Source: JACCWP01 sp963785115
Lineage (GTDB): Bacteria; Actinomycetota; Actinomycetes; Propionibacteriales; Nocardioidaceae
Assembly (NCBI GenBank): GCA_963785115.1
Contig: CAWATY010000031.1
Coordinates: forward strand, 310,001 to 374,000
DNA length: 64,000 nt
Direction: 5' to 3'
The position numbers were made by a program, and so were the translations under genes. Positions 37,061-45,019 of the stretch are shown here, piece after piece. Numbering within the stretch: the stretch's first letter is position 1; every line of letters starts with the position of its first letter. The notes under the pieces are model-generated. The model made no database searches, was not told where the DNA came from, and was given only the letters and a program-made list of their open reading frames with translations.

Positions 37061-38073
37061 TCAGGCCGCCAGGGCGTCCGCCAGCATCGGCACCAGGTGG
37101 TCGACGACGTAGGGCAGGCTCAGCAGGCTGGTGAAGTAGATGGCGCCGGCCAGCTCGCCGCCGGTGTAGACGTTGCGACCCTCGCGGGTCGCGGCCAGCC
37201 GCTGGAAGATCGGGTCGGACTCGAAGGCCTCCCGGTCGGCGTCGCTCTCCGTCCCCCAGACCAGCACGTCGGCCTGGTCGAGCACGTCGATCATGCGCTC
37301 CTTGGGGATGTACGCCTGCGCGTCGCCCTGCTGGAACTCGCCGATCACATCGGGCACGACGAACCCGAGGTCGGTGAGGAACGCGGTGCTGAGCCCGTCC
37401 TGATAGGCGATGACGCTGCCGTCGTAGAACGCGTTCTGCAGGAAGACCGCCCGGGTGCCTTCGAACTCGGGGTGCGCGGCACGGGCGTCGGCGAACATCC
37501 TGCCGATCTCGTCGATCTGCTGCCGGGCCTCGTCCTCGAGGCCGAGCGAGCTGCCGATGGCGGCGGCCTGCACGTCCCAGGGCTCGAAGTACAGCGTGTG
37601 GTCGCCGGAGTGGGCGATCGTGGGGGCGATCTTGGTCATCGTGGCGTAGTCGTCGGCGCTGATGCCCGCATTGGTGGCGATGACCAGGTCGGGGGCCAGC
37701 CCGGCGATCTGCTCGAACGCGAAGCCGTCGGAGATGTCGAGCACCGTCGGCTGGGCATCACCGAGAGCGTCCTGCGCCCAGGGCCAGGTCGCGTAGGGCT
37801 GCTCGCCGTACCACTCGGTGACGCCGATCGGCGTGACCCCGAGGGCCAGCACGGCGTCCTGCTCGGTGTAGCCGGCGGTCACCACCCGCTGCGGCTCCGC
37901 CTCGACGACGGTCTCGCCGTACGCGTGCCGACCGTGACGGGGAAGGCGCCCGCGGCAACGCCGCCGCCGCCCGACGGGGCCGGCGGGTCGTCGTTGGCGC
38001 ACCCGAGGAGCAGCCCGGCGCCGAGCCCGGCGCCCGCACCCAGCAGCCGACGGCGGGTGAGAAGCAGCGACAC
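37061..38073 (-). pseudogene. Iron-siderophore ABC transporter binding lipoprotein, frameshifted
   Basis: FecB/FepB-type periplasmic-binding lipoprotein in two frames. GTG 38073 has a perfect AGGAGG site and encodes LTRRRLLGAGAGLGAGLLLGC (twin-Arg-like signal, lipobox LLGC) and then AAGAFPVTVG. From about 37925 the sense continues in another frame as HAYGETVVEAEPQRVVTAGYTEQD, the canonical first strand of the family, and runs to LADALAA at 37061. About two bases (a codon such as GAG shortened) seem to be missing near 37920-37926. The remainder is intact and typical (GLAPDLVIATNAGIS, YIPKERMIDVLDQADVLVWG). With an iron box just upstream, it is probably an expressed uptake gene and the break a sequencing artefact or very recent. 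Confidence 0.8.
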
Positions 38074-38090
38074 GGTGACCTCCTGGATGG

Positions 38091-38109
38091 TTAGGAGAAC
38101 CTAACCTAA
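38091..38109. promoter_or_regulatory. DtxR/IdeR-type iron box before the siderophore-binding gene
   Basis: Read on the minus strand, TTAGGTTAGGTTCTCCTAA matches the 19-bp DtxR/IdeR consensus (TTAGGTTAGGCTAACCTAA) at 16 of 19 positions. It sits 18 bases upstream of GTG 38073. In the family, the Fe(II)-loaded regulator represses uptake genes from such sites. Confidence 0.85.
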
Positions 38110-38118
38110 CCAGAAGCG

Positions 38119-38670
38119 TCAGCGCCTGGGCAGCCGGCCGGTGTCGTCCTGCCGCTTCGGGCCCAGCACCTCCTGCTGGATCCGGCGCTCCACCAGGTCG
38201 GCCCGGACGATGTGCCGGATCTCGCGCAGGCCCTGGACCTGGGCGGCGGTCTCGAAGACCAGGTGTCCGTAGTTCAGCAGCTGACCGGTCAGCGGCGTGT
38301 TGACGGTGATGTCGAGGATGCGGCTCAGCGGCATGCTGGCGCGCTTCTTGTCCCACAGCCCGCGTACCCGCAGCACCCGCTTGGTGGTCAGCACGAAGCG
38401 GTCGAGGTGGACCAGTGCCGCCTGCAACCAGGCCATCGCGAGCAGCCCCACCCCGACGAGCAGCCAGAACCAACCGACCTGCACCCGGCTGAACGGGAAG
38501 ATCGCGACCAGCACGATCCCCGCCAGCACGGTCAGCGCGGTGGGCTTGAGGTAGGCGACCCAGTGGTGGCCCTCGTCGAAGAGCACGACCTCGCCGACCT
38601 CGTGCAGGATGTGCGAGTCGACGTCCTGGTCAGGGAAGAGTCGGCGCATCCAGGACGGGACGGCGGGCAC
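38119..38670 (-). CDS. PH-domain (bPH2/YdbS-like) membrane protein
   Basis: 183-aa membrane protein. The N-terminal cytoplasmic segment (PSWMRRLFPDQDVDSHILHEVGEVVLFDEGHHW) resembles the start of many actinobacterial PH-domain proteins. Two membrane helices follow (about 40-60 and 64-85). A bacterial PH (bPH2/DUF304-type) domain starts at about residue 88: FVLTTKRVLRVRGLWDKKRASMPLSRILDITVNTPLTGQLLNYGHLVFET. The role is unknown. It shares strand with, and lies 16 bases behind, a 55-aa membrane protein gene, and could form a two-gene operon with it. Confidence 0.85.
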   Translation of the reverse strand: MPAVPSWMRRLFPDQDVDSHILHEVGEVVLFDEGHHWVAYLKPTALTVLAGIVLVAIFPFSRVQVGWFWLLVGVGLLAMAWLQAALVHLDRFVLTTKRVLRVRGLWDKKRASMPLSRILDITVNTPLTGQLLNYGHLVFETAAQVQGLREIRHIVRADLVERRIQQEVLGPKRQDDTGRLPRR

Positions 38671-38686
38671 GTGCTGACCCGGCCGC

Positions 38687-38854
38687 TCAGTCGGCCAAGG
38701 CGTTGAAGAACCGGATGATCGCGTCGAACGCGTCGCCGACCGCCGAGAACGCGCCCTGCACGGCGTCGGCGGCAGCCTCGGGTTGGCTGACCAGGTAGAA
38801 CACGGCGAAGCCGATCGCCAGCACGATCAGGGCTTTGCGGGCGACGTCGACCAT
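38687..38854 (-). CDS. Small membrane protein, 55 aa
   Basis: 55-aa protein (MVDVARKALIVLAIGFAVFYLV...) with one membrane helix at about residues 6-22, then an Ala-rich amphipathic helix (PEAAADAVQGAFSAVGDAFDAIIRFFNALAD). I use ATG 38854, preceded by GAGGTGGAGG; a start at 38890 would add twelve atypical Cys-containing residues. The pattern of short anchor plus amphipathic helix recurs in small actinobacterial proteins near PH-domain genes, but no function is known to me. Confidence 0.7.
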   Translation of the reverse strand: MVDVARKALIVLAIGFAVFYLVSQPEAAADAVQGAFSAVGDAFDAIIRFFNALAD

Positions 38855-39018
38855 GGCCTCCACCTCGCAGTCGGCCCGCGTCCGACACACGGGCTCGAGT
38901 CTTTTCTACCGGACCCCGCAAGCCCACCCGCGCAGGCTCGCCGCCACGTCCAAGATGCGGTCACGAGGCGAATGCGGTCGAGTGGGCGCGATTGCGTCCG
39001 CGCGAGAAGGAGGAACCG

Positions 39019-40503
39019 ATGGCCGACGGCGTGGAGATCGGCAGGATCACCACGGACATCCCGGCCCGGATGGACCGTCTGCCGTGGGTCCGCTGGCACT
39101 GGCTGGTCGTGATCGGTCTCGGCACGGTGTGGATCCTCGACGGCCTCGAGGTGACCATCGTCGGGTCGATGTCCGATGCCCTCAAGCCGGAGGGCACGGG
39201 CCTCGGCATGAGCAGTTTCGACATCGGCCTCGCCGGCGCGGTCTACGTGGCCGGCGCGTGCGTCGGCGCGTTGTTCTTCGGTCAGCTCACCGACCGGTAC
39301 GGACGCAAGAAGCTGTTCCTCATCACCCTCGGCGTCTACACCGTCGCCACGGTCCTCACCGCGTTCTCGATGAACCCCACCTGGTACTTCGCGTGCCGGT
39401 TCCTCACCGGCACCGGCATCGGCGGTGAGTACGCGGCCATCAACTCGGCGATCGACGAGCTGATCCCGGCGGCGTACCGCGGTCGCGTCGACGTCGCCAT
39501 CAACGGGTCGTTCTGGGTCGGCGCAGCGGGCGGGTCGCTGCTCACCATCCCGCTGCTGGACCCGACGATCTTCGATCCCGCGCTGGGCTGGCGACTGGCC
39601 TTCGGCCTGGGTGCGGTGCTGGCGGTGGGGATCCTGATCGTGCGTCGCAACGTCCCCGAGAGCCCGCGCTGGCTGTTCATCCACGGCCGCGACGAGGAGG
39701 GCGAGCGGATCGTCCGCAGCATCGAGGACACCGTCGAGCAGGAGAGCGGCCAGACGCTCCCCTCGGTGTCCGAGACCATCACCATCCGGCAGCGGCACAC
39801 GATCGGGCTGGGGCTGATCGCGCGCACCGTGTTCACGATGTACCCGCGGCGGACGATCCTGTGCTTCAGCCTGTTCGTGGGCCAGGCGTTCCTCTACAAC
39901 GCGTTCTTCTTCACCTACGGGGACACGCTCACCGAGTTCATGGACGTCGGACAGACGGGCTACTACCTGGCCGTCTTCGCGGTGAGCAACTTCCTCGGGG
40001 CGCTGCTGCTGAGCCCGCTGTTCGACACCGTCGGCCGGGTCCGGATGATCTCGGGCACCTACATCCTGTCCGGCGTCCTGCTGGCCGCGGCGGGGATGTC
40101 GCTGGGCTCCCTCGACGCCGTGACGCTGACCCTGTTCGGTGCGGTCATCTTCTTCTTCGCCTCCGCGGGCGCGAGCTCGGCCTACCTCACGGCCAGCGAG
40201 GTGTTCCCGATGGAGACACGGGCGCTGTGCATCGCGTTCTTCTACGCGATCGGGACGGCCGCTGGCGGCATCGCGGGTCCGCTGCTGTTCGGCAAGCTGA
40301 TCGACGACGCCACCACCGGTGGCAAGGACATCACCGCGATCGCGATCGGCTACTTCATCGGAGCCGCCCTGATGGTCGGCGGGGGCATCGTGGCGGCCTT
40401 CCTCGGGGTCCGTGCGGAGGGCCAGTCGCTGGAGAACATCGCCCGGCCGCTCACCGCCGAGGACGACCTCGACGACTCGACCCCCGAGCACTCACCGGCC
40501 TGA
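39019..40503 (+). CDS. MFS transporter, sugar-porter/metabolite-symporter type
   Basis: 494-aa transporter with 12 predicted helices. Family marks: GQLTDRYGRKKLFLITLGVY between helices 2 and 3, RFLTGTGIGGEYAAINSAIDEL on helix 4, and a PESPRWL motif after helix 6 (NVPESPRWLFIHGRDEEGE), together typical of the sugar/aromatic-acid-type MFS families. A long central cytoplasmic loop follows. ATG 39019 has AAGGAGG spaced correctly. The N-terminal 30 residues (ITTDIPARMDRLPWVRWHWLVVIGLG) match a group of transporters often annotated as MFS of unknown substrate. The next gene begins 25 bases later and may be co-transcribed. Confidence 0.87.
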   Translation: MADGVEIGRITTDIPARMDRLPWVRWHWLVVIGLGTVWILDGLEVTIVGSMSDALKPEGTGLGMSSFDIGLAGAVYVAGACVGALFFGQLTDRYGRKKLFLITLGVYTVATVLTAFSMNPTWYFACRFLTGTGIGGEYAAINSAIDELIPAAYRGRVDVAINGSFWVGAAGGSLLTIPLLDPTIFDPALGWRLAFGLGAVLAVGILIVRRNVPESPRWLFIHGRDEEGERIVRSIEDTVEQESGQTLPSVSETITIRQRHTIGLGLIARTVFTMYPRRTILCFSLFVGQAFLYNAFFFTYGDTLTEFMDVGQTGYYLAVFAVSNFLGALLLSPLFDTVGRVRMISGTYILSGVLLAAAGMSLGSLDAVTLTLFGAVIFFFASAGASSAYLTASEVFPMETRALCIAFFYAIGTAAGGIAGPLLFGKLIDDATTGGKDITAIAIGYFIGAALMVGGGIVAAFLGVRAEGQSLENIARPLTAEDDLDDSTPEHSPA

Positions 40504-40528
40504 GCCGCTGCCGGGAGAGGAGACCACC

Positions 40529-40783
40529 GTGCCCATGCCACCCCCGAACCCGAGCAGCGAGCGGCCGATCCGGCGCCGGCAGCTGCGAGAGATCGAACAG
40601 CTCGGTCGGGCCCTTGCCGAGATCGGCCCCGCGGACCGCGAGACGCTCGCCGCCGCCGTCGGCGCGGCGTACTGGGAACCCGGCCGCTTCGACAAGGCGC
40701 TCGCCGCCGCGCTGGCGAGTCACCGTGTCGTCGTGGATGCCGACGGCAGGCTCGCCACGGCAACGGTTTCCCGAGACACTTGA
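40529..40783 (+). CDS. Small basic helical protein, unknown function
   Basis: 84-aa protein, possibly from GTG 40529 (AGGAG seven bases upstream) or ATG 40535. After a Pro-rich start come a basic helix (RPIRRRQLREIEQLGRALAEIG) and a winged-helix-like remainder (DRETLAAAVGAAYWEPGRFDKALAAALASHRVVVDADGRLATA). The overall pattern could be a small DNA-binding or adaptor protein, but no family is recognised. It follows the MFS gene closely and is followed by a 32-base A/T-rich gap before the sulfotransferase. Confidence 0.6.
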   Translation: MPMPPPNPSSERPIRRRQLREIEQLGRALAEIGPADRETLAAAVGAAYWEPGRFDKALAAALASHRVVVDADGRLATATVSRDT

Positions 40784-40815
40784 AAGGAAGTTAAGTTAAC
40801 TGAGACACTAGAGTC

Positions 40816-41778
40816 ATGACGTCGCGGTGGCCGGACTTCTTCGTGGTGGGGGCACCCAAGGCCGGGACCACGGCCCTGCACAGCGCCCTCGCCCGGCACC
40901 CGGGGCTGGCGATGAGCGCGGTGAAGGAGCCGAAGTACTTCCTGTGCGGGGAGGCGCCGCCGCCGCTGTACCTGGGGCCCGGCGACGCCCACAGCCGCCG
41001 CGAGTGGGTCTGGCGGCGGGACAGCTACCTCGCACTGTTCGCCGACGCGGCACCCGACGTCCTGGTCGGCGAGAGCACCCCCCTCTATCTCGCCGACCCG
41101 GCCGCGCTGCACCGGATCAGCGAGGTCAAGCCCGACGCCAAGCTGATCGCAGTGATCCGCGACCCCGTCGACCGGGCGTACTCCAACTGGATGCACCTGT
41201 GGTCCGACGGGCTGGAGCCCGAGTCGGACTTCGTCACCGCGGTGGCCATGGAGGACGCCCGGCGGCGGCGCGGCTGGGCGCCCTTCTGGCGCTACCGCTC
41301 GCTGGGTCTGTACGGACAGCAGCTGCAGCAGGCGCGCCGGCTGTTCCCCGCCGACCAGATCCACGTGCTGCGCTACCGCGATCTCGTCGAAGACCCCGAG
41401 GGCACGCTCGAGCAGGTGTGGCGGTTCCTCGGTGTGTCGACCGGCCCGCTGCCGGAGGTGCCGCGGGACAACACCCGGCCGTTCGTCCCCGACACCTTCC
41501 GCAGCCGCACCATCGCCCGGGCCGTACGCGCCGGCGCGCTGGTGGGGTCGCTGGCCCCGCCCGAGCTGTGGCGCGGGGTCGAGCGCCGGATGCTCGACGT
41601 GCTGCACCGCCGCGGCGAGCGCCGCCCGTCACTCAACCCCGAGCAGCGCAAGCAGGTGCAGGGCTACTTCTTCGCCGACCTCGAGCTGCTCGAGCGACTC
41701 ACCGGGCACGACTACTCCGACTGGCGCGGCGACACCGGCGGCGGCGACTTCGCCACCCGCTCGCTGCGTGCCAGCTGA
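40816..41778 (+). CDS. PAPS-dependent sulfotransferase
   Basis: 320-aa sulfotransferase-fold enzyme moving a sulfuryl group from PAPS to a hydroxyl or amine acceptor. The 5'-phosphosulfate loop is PKAGTTALHSALARHP at about residues 15-30. The 3'-phosphate loop is VIRDPVDRAYSNWMHLW at about 113-129, with conserved Arg and Ser. QIHVLRYRDLVEDPEGTLEQVWRFLGV is the following conserved helix. The resemblance is to bacterial enzymes that modify glycans or lipids (heparan-type Sulfotransfer_1 and _3). The ATG lies behind an A/T-rich gap containing AAAGGAAG. The acceptor is unknown; the neighbouring carbohydrate-type propeller protein hints at a glycan. Confidence 0.88.
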   Translation: MTSRWPDFFVVGAPKAGTTALHSALARHPGLAMSAVKEPKYFLCGEAPPPLYLGPGDAHSRREWVWRRDSYLALFADAAPDVLVGESTPLYLADPAALHRISEVKPDAKLIAVIRDPVDRAYSNWMHLWSDGLEPESDFVTAVAMEDARRRRGWAPFWRYRSLGLYGQQLQQARRLFPADQIHVLRYRDLVEDPEGTLEQVWRFLGVSTGPLPEVPRDNTRPFVPDTFRSRTIARAVRAGALVGSLAPPELWRGVERRMLDVLHRRGERRPSLNPEQRKQVQGYFFADLELLERLTGHDYSDWRGDTGGGDFATRSLRAS

Positions 41779-41796
41779 GCGCCAGCTGAGCGCCAG
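41770..41796. repeat. 11-bp tandem repeat across the sulfotransferase stop
   Basis: GCCAGCTGAGC occurs twice in tandem plus five bases of a third copy. The first copy contains the TGA stop (41776-41778), so each extra unit repeats a stop codon. It lies in the short gap to the convergent propeller gene. Confidence 0.75.
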
Positions 41797-41807
41797 GGAC
41801 CCGTCGC

Positions 41808-42737
41808 TCAGGCGGTGGCCGGCCACGGCCGCTCGGCCGCCACCTCGACCAGCTCGGTGCGCAGGTCGTGGCTGCCGTCCGGCCGCGCGGCCTCGTAGTA
41901 GAGCCGCCAGGCGCCATCCGGCAGGGCGACGGCGGAGGCGTAGCGGAGCGCCCCGTCGGCCTCGGGCGAGCCGGCGACGGGGCCGTCGCCGACCGGCACC
42001 AGGCCGTGCCCGTTCTGCCGGGCCAGGCCGGTCTGCTCGTACCAGTTCTGCTCGGCGCTGGCGCGGCCGTCGTAGAGAACGGTGACGGGCTCGGTCTCCA
42101 GGACCGCAGCCACCCGCGCCCCTCGGGCGTCCCAGCTCCCGGGCGTGCCGGTCAGCACCTCCCCGACGAGCCGCCAGTCGAGGCCGTCGTCGCTGGTGGC
42201 GAGCCAGGTCGACATCCGGTCCTCATGACCGGCGATGTCGAGTGGGTGCCGGCACACCCACATCCGCCACGGCTCGCCCTCGCTGCCCACCTGGACGACC
42301 GGGTCCTTGTACGCGGCCCCGGTGTCGCCAGGGATGACGACTCGCCGCTCGCCGGTGGGCAGCAGCTCCGGGGTCGCGGCGTCCCAGGCCTCGATCCACC
42401 AGCCCTTGGACGCGGGCACCGCGCACGACAGGTACAGCCGCCAGCCGCCACCGGGAAGCGCCACCAGGGCGGGCCGCTCCAGCGAGGCCGCGCCGCTGCG
42501 TTCGCGTTGCACGGCGGCCACCGTCTCGAACAGCACCCCGTCGTGGGACCGCGCGACGACCACGGCGACGCCGCGGCCGGCGTCGAGCGGGCGCCGGACC
42601 CGGTAGGCCAACCAGATCGTCCCGTCGACCAGCACGGCACTCGGCGCGCCGGCCCAGTTGCCCGGGCCCGTACCGGGAGCCTCGACCACCACGGTCGAGC
42701 GGTCGAAGCGGGGGACGACGGGGGGTTCAGGAGTCAC
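41808..42737 (-). CDS. Five-bladed beta-propeller (GH43/32-like fold) protein
   Basis: 309-aa protein without signal peptide. Repeating blade signatures are visible: PSAVLVDGTIWLAYRVRRP, VVVARSHDGVLFETVAA, LERPALVALPGGGWRLYLSC, AAYKDPVVQVGSEGEPWRMWVC, MSTWLATSDDGLDWRLVG and YASAVALPDGAWRLYYEAA. The pattern W/S-x-D-G-x-x-W/F and KDPVV are typical of glycoside-hydrolase-like five-bladed propellers (GH43, GH32, GH130 relatives). An active-site Asp in KDP is present, but I cannot assign all three catalytic acids, so hydrolase, phosphorylase or sugar-binding roles remain open. The GTG start is at 42737. It converges with the sulfotransferase gene. Confidence 0.78.
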   Translation of the reverse strand: MTPEPPVVPRFDRSTVVVEAPGTGPGNWAGAPSAVLVDGTIWLAYRVRRPLDAGRGVAVVVARSHDGVLFETVAAVQRERSGAASLERPALVALPGGGWRLYLSCAVPASKGWWIEAWDAATPELLPTGERRVVIPGDTGAAYKDPVVQVGSEGEPWRMWVCRHPLDIAGHEDRMSTWLATSDDGLDWRLVGEVLTGTPGSWDARGARVAAVLETEPVTVLYDGRASAEQNWYEQTGLARQNGHGLVPVGDGPVAGSPEADGALRYASAVALPDGAWRLYYEAARPDGSHDLRTELVEVAAERPWPATA

Positions 42738-42772
42738 CGTGAAAGTCTAGCAATCGAGTGACTTTAGAAGGA

Positions 42773-43726
42773 TCACAGGGTGTCGAGCAGCGTGTCGGCT
42801 GCCCGGAACGGGTCCGTCCGGCCTGCCACGACGTCGCCGGCGAGCCGGTCGAGGTCGGCGTGCCCGGACAGCTCGCCCATCCGCTCGCGCAGCGTCGTGA
42901 CCGCGAGGGTCTCGATCTCCCGCCGCGCGCGGAGCAGCCGTCGGCGCTCGCGCCCCCCACTGCGGTCGAGATACTCCCGGTGCTCCTGCACCGCGGCCAG
43001 CAGGTCGTCGATCCCGTCACCGCGCGACCCGACGGTCTTGACGATCGGCGGCCGCCACGCGTCGGCGGGGCGCTCGCCCAGGGCGAGCATCGCGCGCAGG
43101 TCGCGGGAGACCTGGGAGGCGCCGTCGCGGTCTGCCTTGTTGACCACGTAGACGTCGCCGACCTCGAGGATCCCCGCCTTGGCCGCCTGGATGCCGTCGC
43201 CCATCCCCGGCGCGAGCAGGACCAGGGTGGTGTCGGCCTGACCCGCGACATCGACCTCTGACTGCCCGACCCCGACGGTCTCCACCAGAACGACGTCGCA
43301 GCCGGCACCGTCCAGCACCCGGATCGCCTGCGGCGTGGCCCACGCCAGCCCGCCGAGGTGCCCACGGGTGGCCATCGAGCGGATGTAGACGCCCGGGTCG
43401 GTCGCGTGGTCCTGCATCCGCACCCGGTCGCCGAGCAGTGCCCCGCCGGTGAACGGCGACGACGGGTCGACGGCCAGCACCCCCACCCGGCTGCCGGCGT
43501 CCCGCAGCGCCCGGACGAGCGCCGCCGTGCACGTCGACTTGCCCACCCCCGGCGAACCGGTGACGCCGATCACGTGTGCGTCACCGGCATGCGCGACCAG
43601 CCGGGCACTGACCTCGCGGAGCAGCGGCGAGGCGTCCTCGACCAGGGAGATCAACCGGGCGACCGACCGGGCGTCGCCCGCCCGCGCTCCGTCGACGAGG
43701 GTCGCGACGTCGGGCCGCCGGCTCAC
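42773..43726 (-). CDS. meaB: Mutase-associated G3E GTPase MeaB
   Basis: P-loop GTPase of the SIMIBI/G3E class that loads and protects adenosylcobalamin-dependent acyl-CoA mutases. 317 aa. Walker A GSPGVGKST (about residues 52-60), VDPSSPFTGGALLGDRVRM (switch region), DVVLVETVGVGQSEVDVA (Walker B and switch III), VVNKADRDGA (base recognition NKAD) and a C-terminal dimerisation helix are all present. GTG 43726 begins SRRPDVATLVDGARAGD, the normal N-terminus. It lies 22 bases downstream of the thiolase gene. Expected clients in this window are MeaA and IcmA. Confidence 0.92.
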   Translation of the reverse strand: MSRRPDVATLVDGARAGDARSVARLISLVEDASPLLREVSARLVAHAGDAHVIGVTGSPGVGKSTCTAALVRALRDAGSRVGVLAVDPSSPFTGGALLGDRVRMQDHATDPGVYIRSMATRGHLGGLAWATPQAIRVLDGAGCDVVLVETVGVGQSEVDVAGQADTTLVLLAPGMGDGIQAAKAGILEVGDVYVVNKADRDGASQVSRDLRAMLALGERPADAWRPPIVKTVGSRGDGIDDLLAAVQEHREYLDRSGGRERRRLLRARREIETLAVTTLRERMGELSGHADLDRLAGDVVAGRTDPFRAADTLLDTL

Positions 43727-43748
43727 CGCGTCGTCTCGGCGCGCCGGC

Positions 43749-44960
43749 TCATCGCGCGGGTACGCGGACGACGAGCGCGTCGCCCTGTCCCCCGCCACCG
43801 CACAGCGCGGCCGCGCCGGTGCCGCCGCCGCGGCGGGCCAGCTCGAGTGCCAGGTGCAGCACGATCCGGGCACCGCTCATGCCGATCGGGTGCCCCAGCG
43901 CGATGGCGCCGCCGTTGACGTTGACCCGGTCCTGGTCGATCCCCAGCTCCCGGCTGCTCGCCAGCCCCACGGCCGCGAACGCCTCGTTGATCTCCACCAG
44001 GTCGAGGTCGGTGGGGGCAAGCCCCTCCTTGCCGCAGGCCACGGCGATCGCCCGCGCCGGCTGCGACTGCAGCGTCGAGTCCGGTCCGGCGACCATGCCG
44101 TGGGCACCGATCTCGGCCAGCCACGGGAGCCCGAGCGACTCGGCACGCGCGCGGCTCATCACGACGACCGCGCAGGCCCCGTCGGAGATCTGCGAGGCCG
44201 ATCCCGCGGTGATCGTGCCGTCGGGGGCGAAGGCGGGCCGCAGCCTGCCCAGGCTCTCGGTGGTGGTGTCGCCGCGGATGCCCTCGTCGTCGCGCACGAC
44301 GACCGGGTCGCCACGGCGCTGCGGCACCTCGACCGGCACCACTTCGTCGTCGAACAGGCCGTTCTTCCAGGCCTGGGCGGCGCGCTGGTGCGAGCGGGCG
44401 CTGAATCCGTCCTGCTCTTCTCGGGTGAGCCCGAGGCCGTCGGCGTTGCACGCCTCCGTCAACGCGCCCATCGGCTGGTCGGTGAAGGCGTCCCAGAGAC
44501 CGTCGTGGGCCATCGAGTCGACCAGCGTCGCGTCGCCGTACTTGGTGCCCTCTCGGGACTTGGGCAGCAGGTGCGGGGCGTTGGTCATCGACTCCATCCC
44601 GCCGGCGACGACGACGTCGCACTCGCCGAGTCGGACCAGCTGGTCAGCCAGCGCGATCGCGTTGATGCCCGACAGGCAGACCTTGTTGACCGTCAGCGCC
44701 GGCACCGACATCGGCACCCCGGCACCCGCCGCGGCCTGCCGGGCGGAGATCTGACCGGTGCCCGCCTGCAGAACCTGGCCCATCACCACGTAGTCGACCT
44801 GGTCAGCCGCGACCCCCGCCCGCTCCAGCGCCGCCCGGATCGCGACGCTACCGAGCTCGGCTCCGGAGAAGCCCTTCAGACCGCCGAGCAGGCGACCGAT
44901 GGGCGTGCGAGCCCCGGCGACGATGACCGACGGGTTCGAGCTCGGCGTGGCGGGGGGCAT
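43749..44960 (-). CDS. Acetyl-CoA acetyltransferase (thiolase)
   Basis: Condenses two acetyl-CoA to acetoacetyl-CoA (or cleaves it), the entry step to the ethylmalonyl-CoA route. 403 aa. Catalytic residues: nucleophile Cys in VNKVCLSGINAIALA (about residue 95), His in NVNGGAIALGHPIGMSGAR, and the second Cys in ALCGGGGQGDALVV. SMTNAPHLLPKSREG and LVEINEAFA are also typical. ATG 44960 has GAGGAG nine bases upstream; a TTG three codons earlier is less likely. Together with meaB on the same strand and epimerase/ccr divergent, the gene order resembles the Streptomyces epimerase-thiolase-meaB neighbourhood (recalled knowledge). Confidence 0.92.
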   Translation of the reverse strand: MPPATPSSNPSVIVAGARTPIGRLLGGLKGFSGAELGSVAIRAALERAGVAADQVDYVVMGQVLQAGTGQISARQAAAGAGVPMSVPALTVNKVCLSGINAIALADQLVRLGECDVVVAGGMESMTNAPHLLPKSREGTKYGDATLVDSMAHDGLWDAFTDQPMGALTEACNADGLGLTREEQDGFSARSHQRAAQAWKNGLFDDEVVPVEVPQRRGDPVVVRDDEGIRGDTTTESLGRLRPAFAPDGTITAGSASQISDGACAVVVMSRARAESLGLPWLAEIGAHGMVAGPDSTLQSQPARAIAVACGKEGLAPTDLDLVEINEAFAAVGLASSRELGIDQDRVNVNGGAIALGHPIGMSGARIVLHLALELARRGGGTGAAALCGGGGQGDALVVRVPAR

Positions 44961-45019
44961 GGCAGGCAACTCCTCGGGCGGTTCGCGGTACGACGCCGGA
45001 GCCTACCCGGGAGGCGGCG

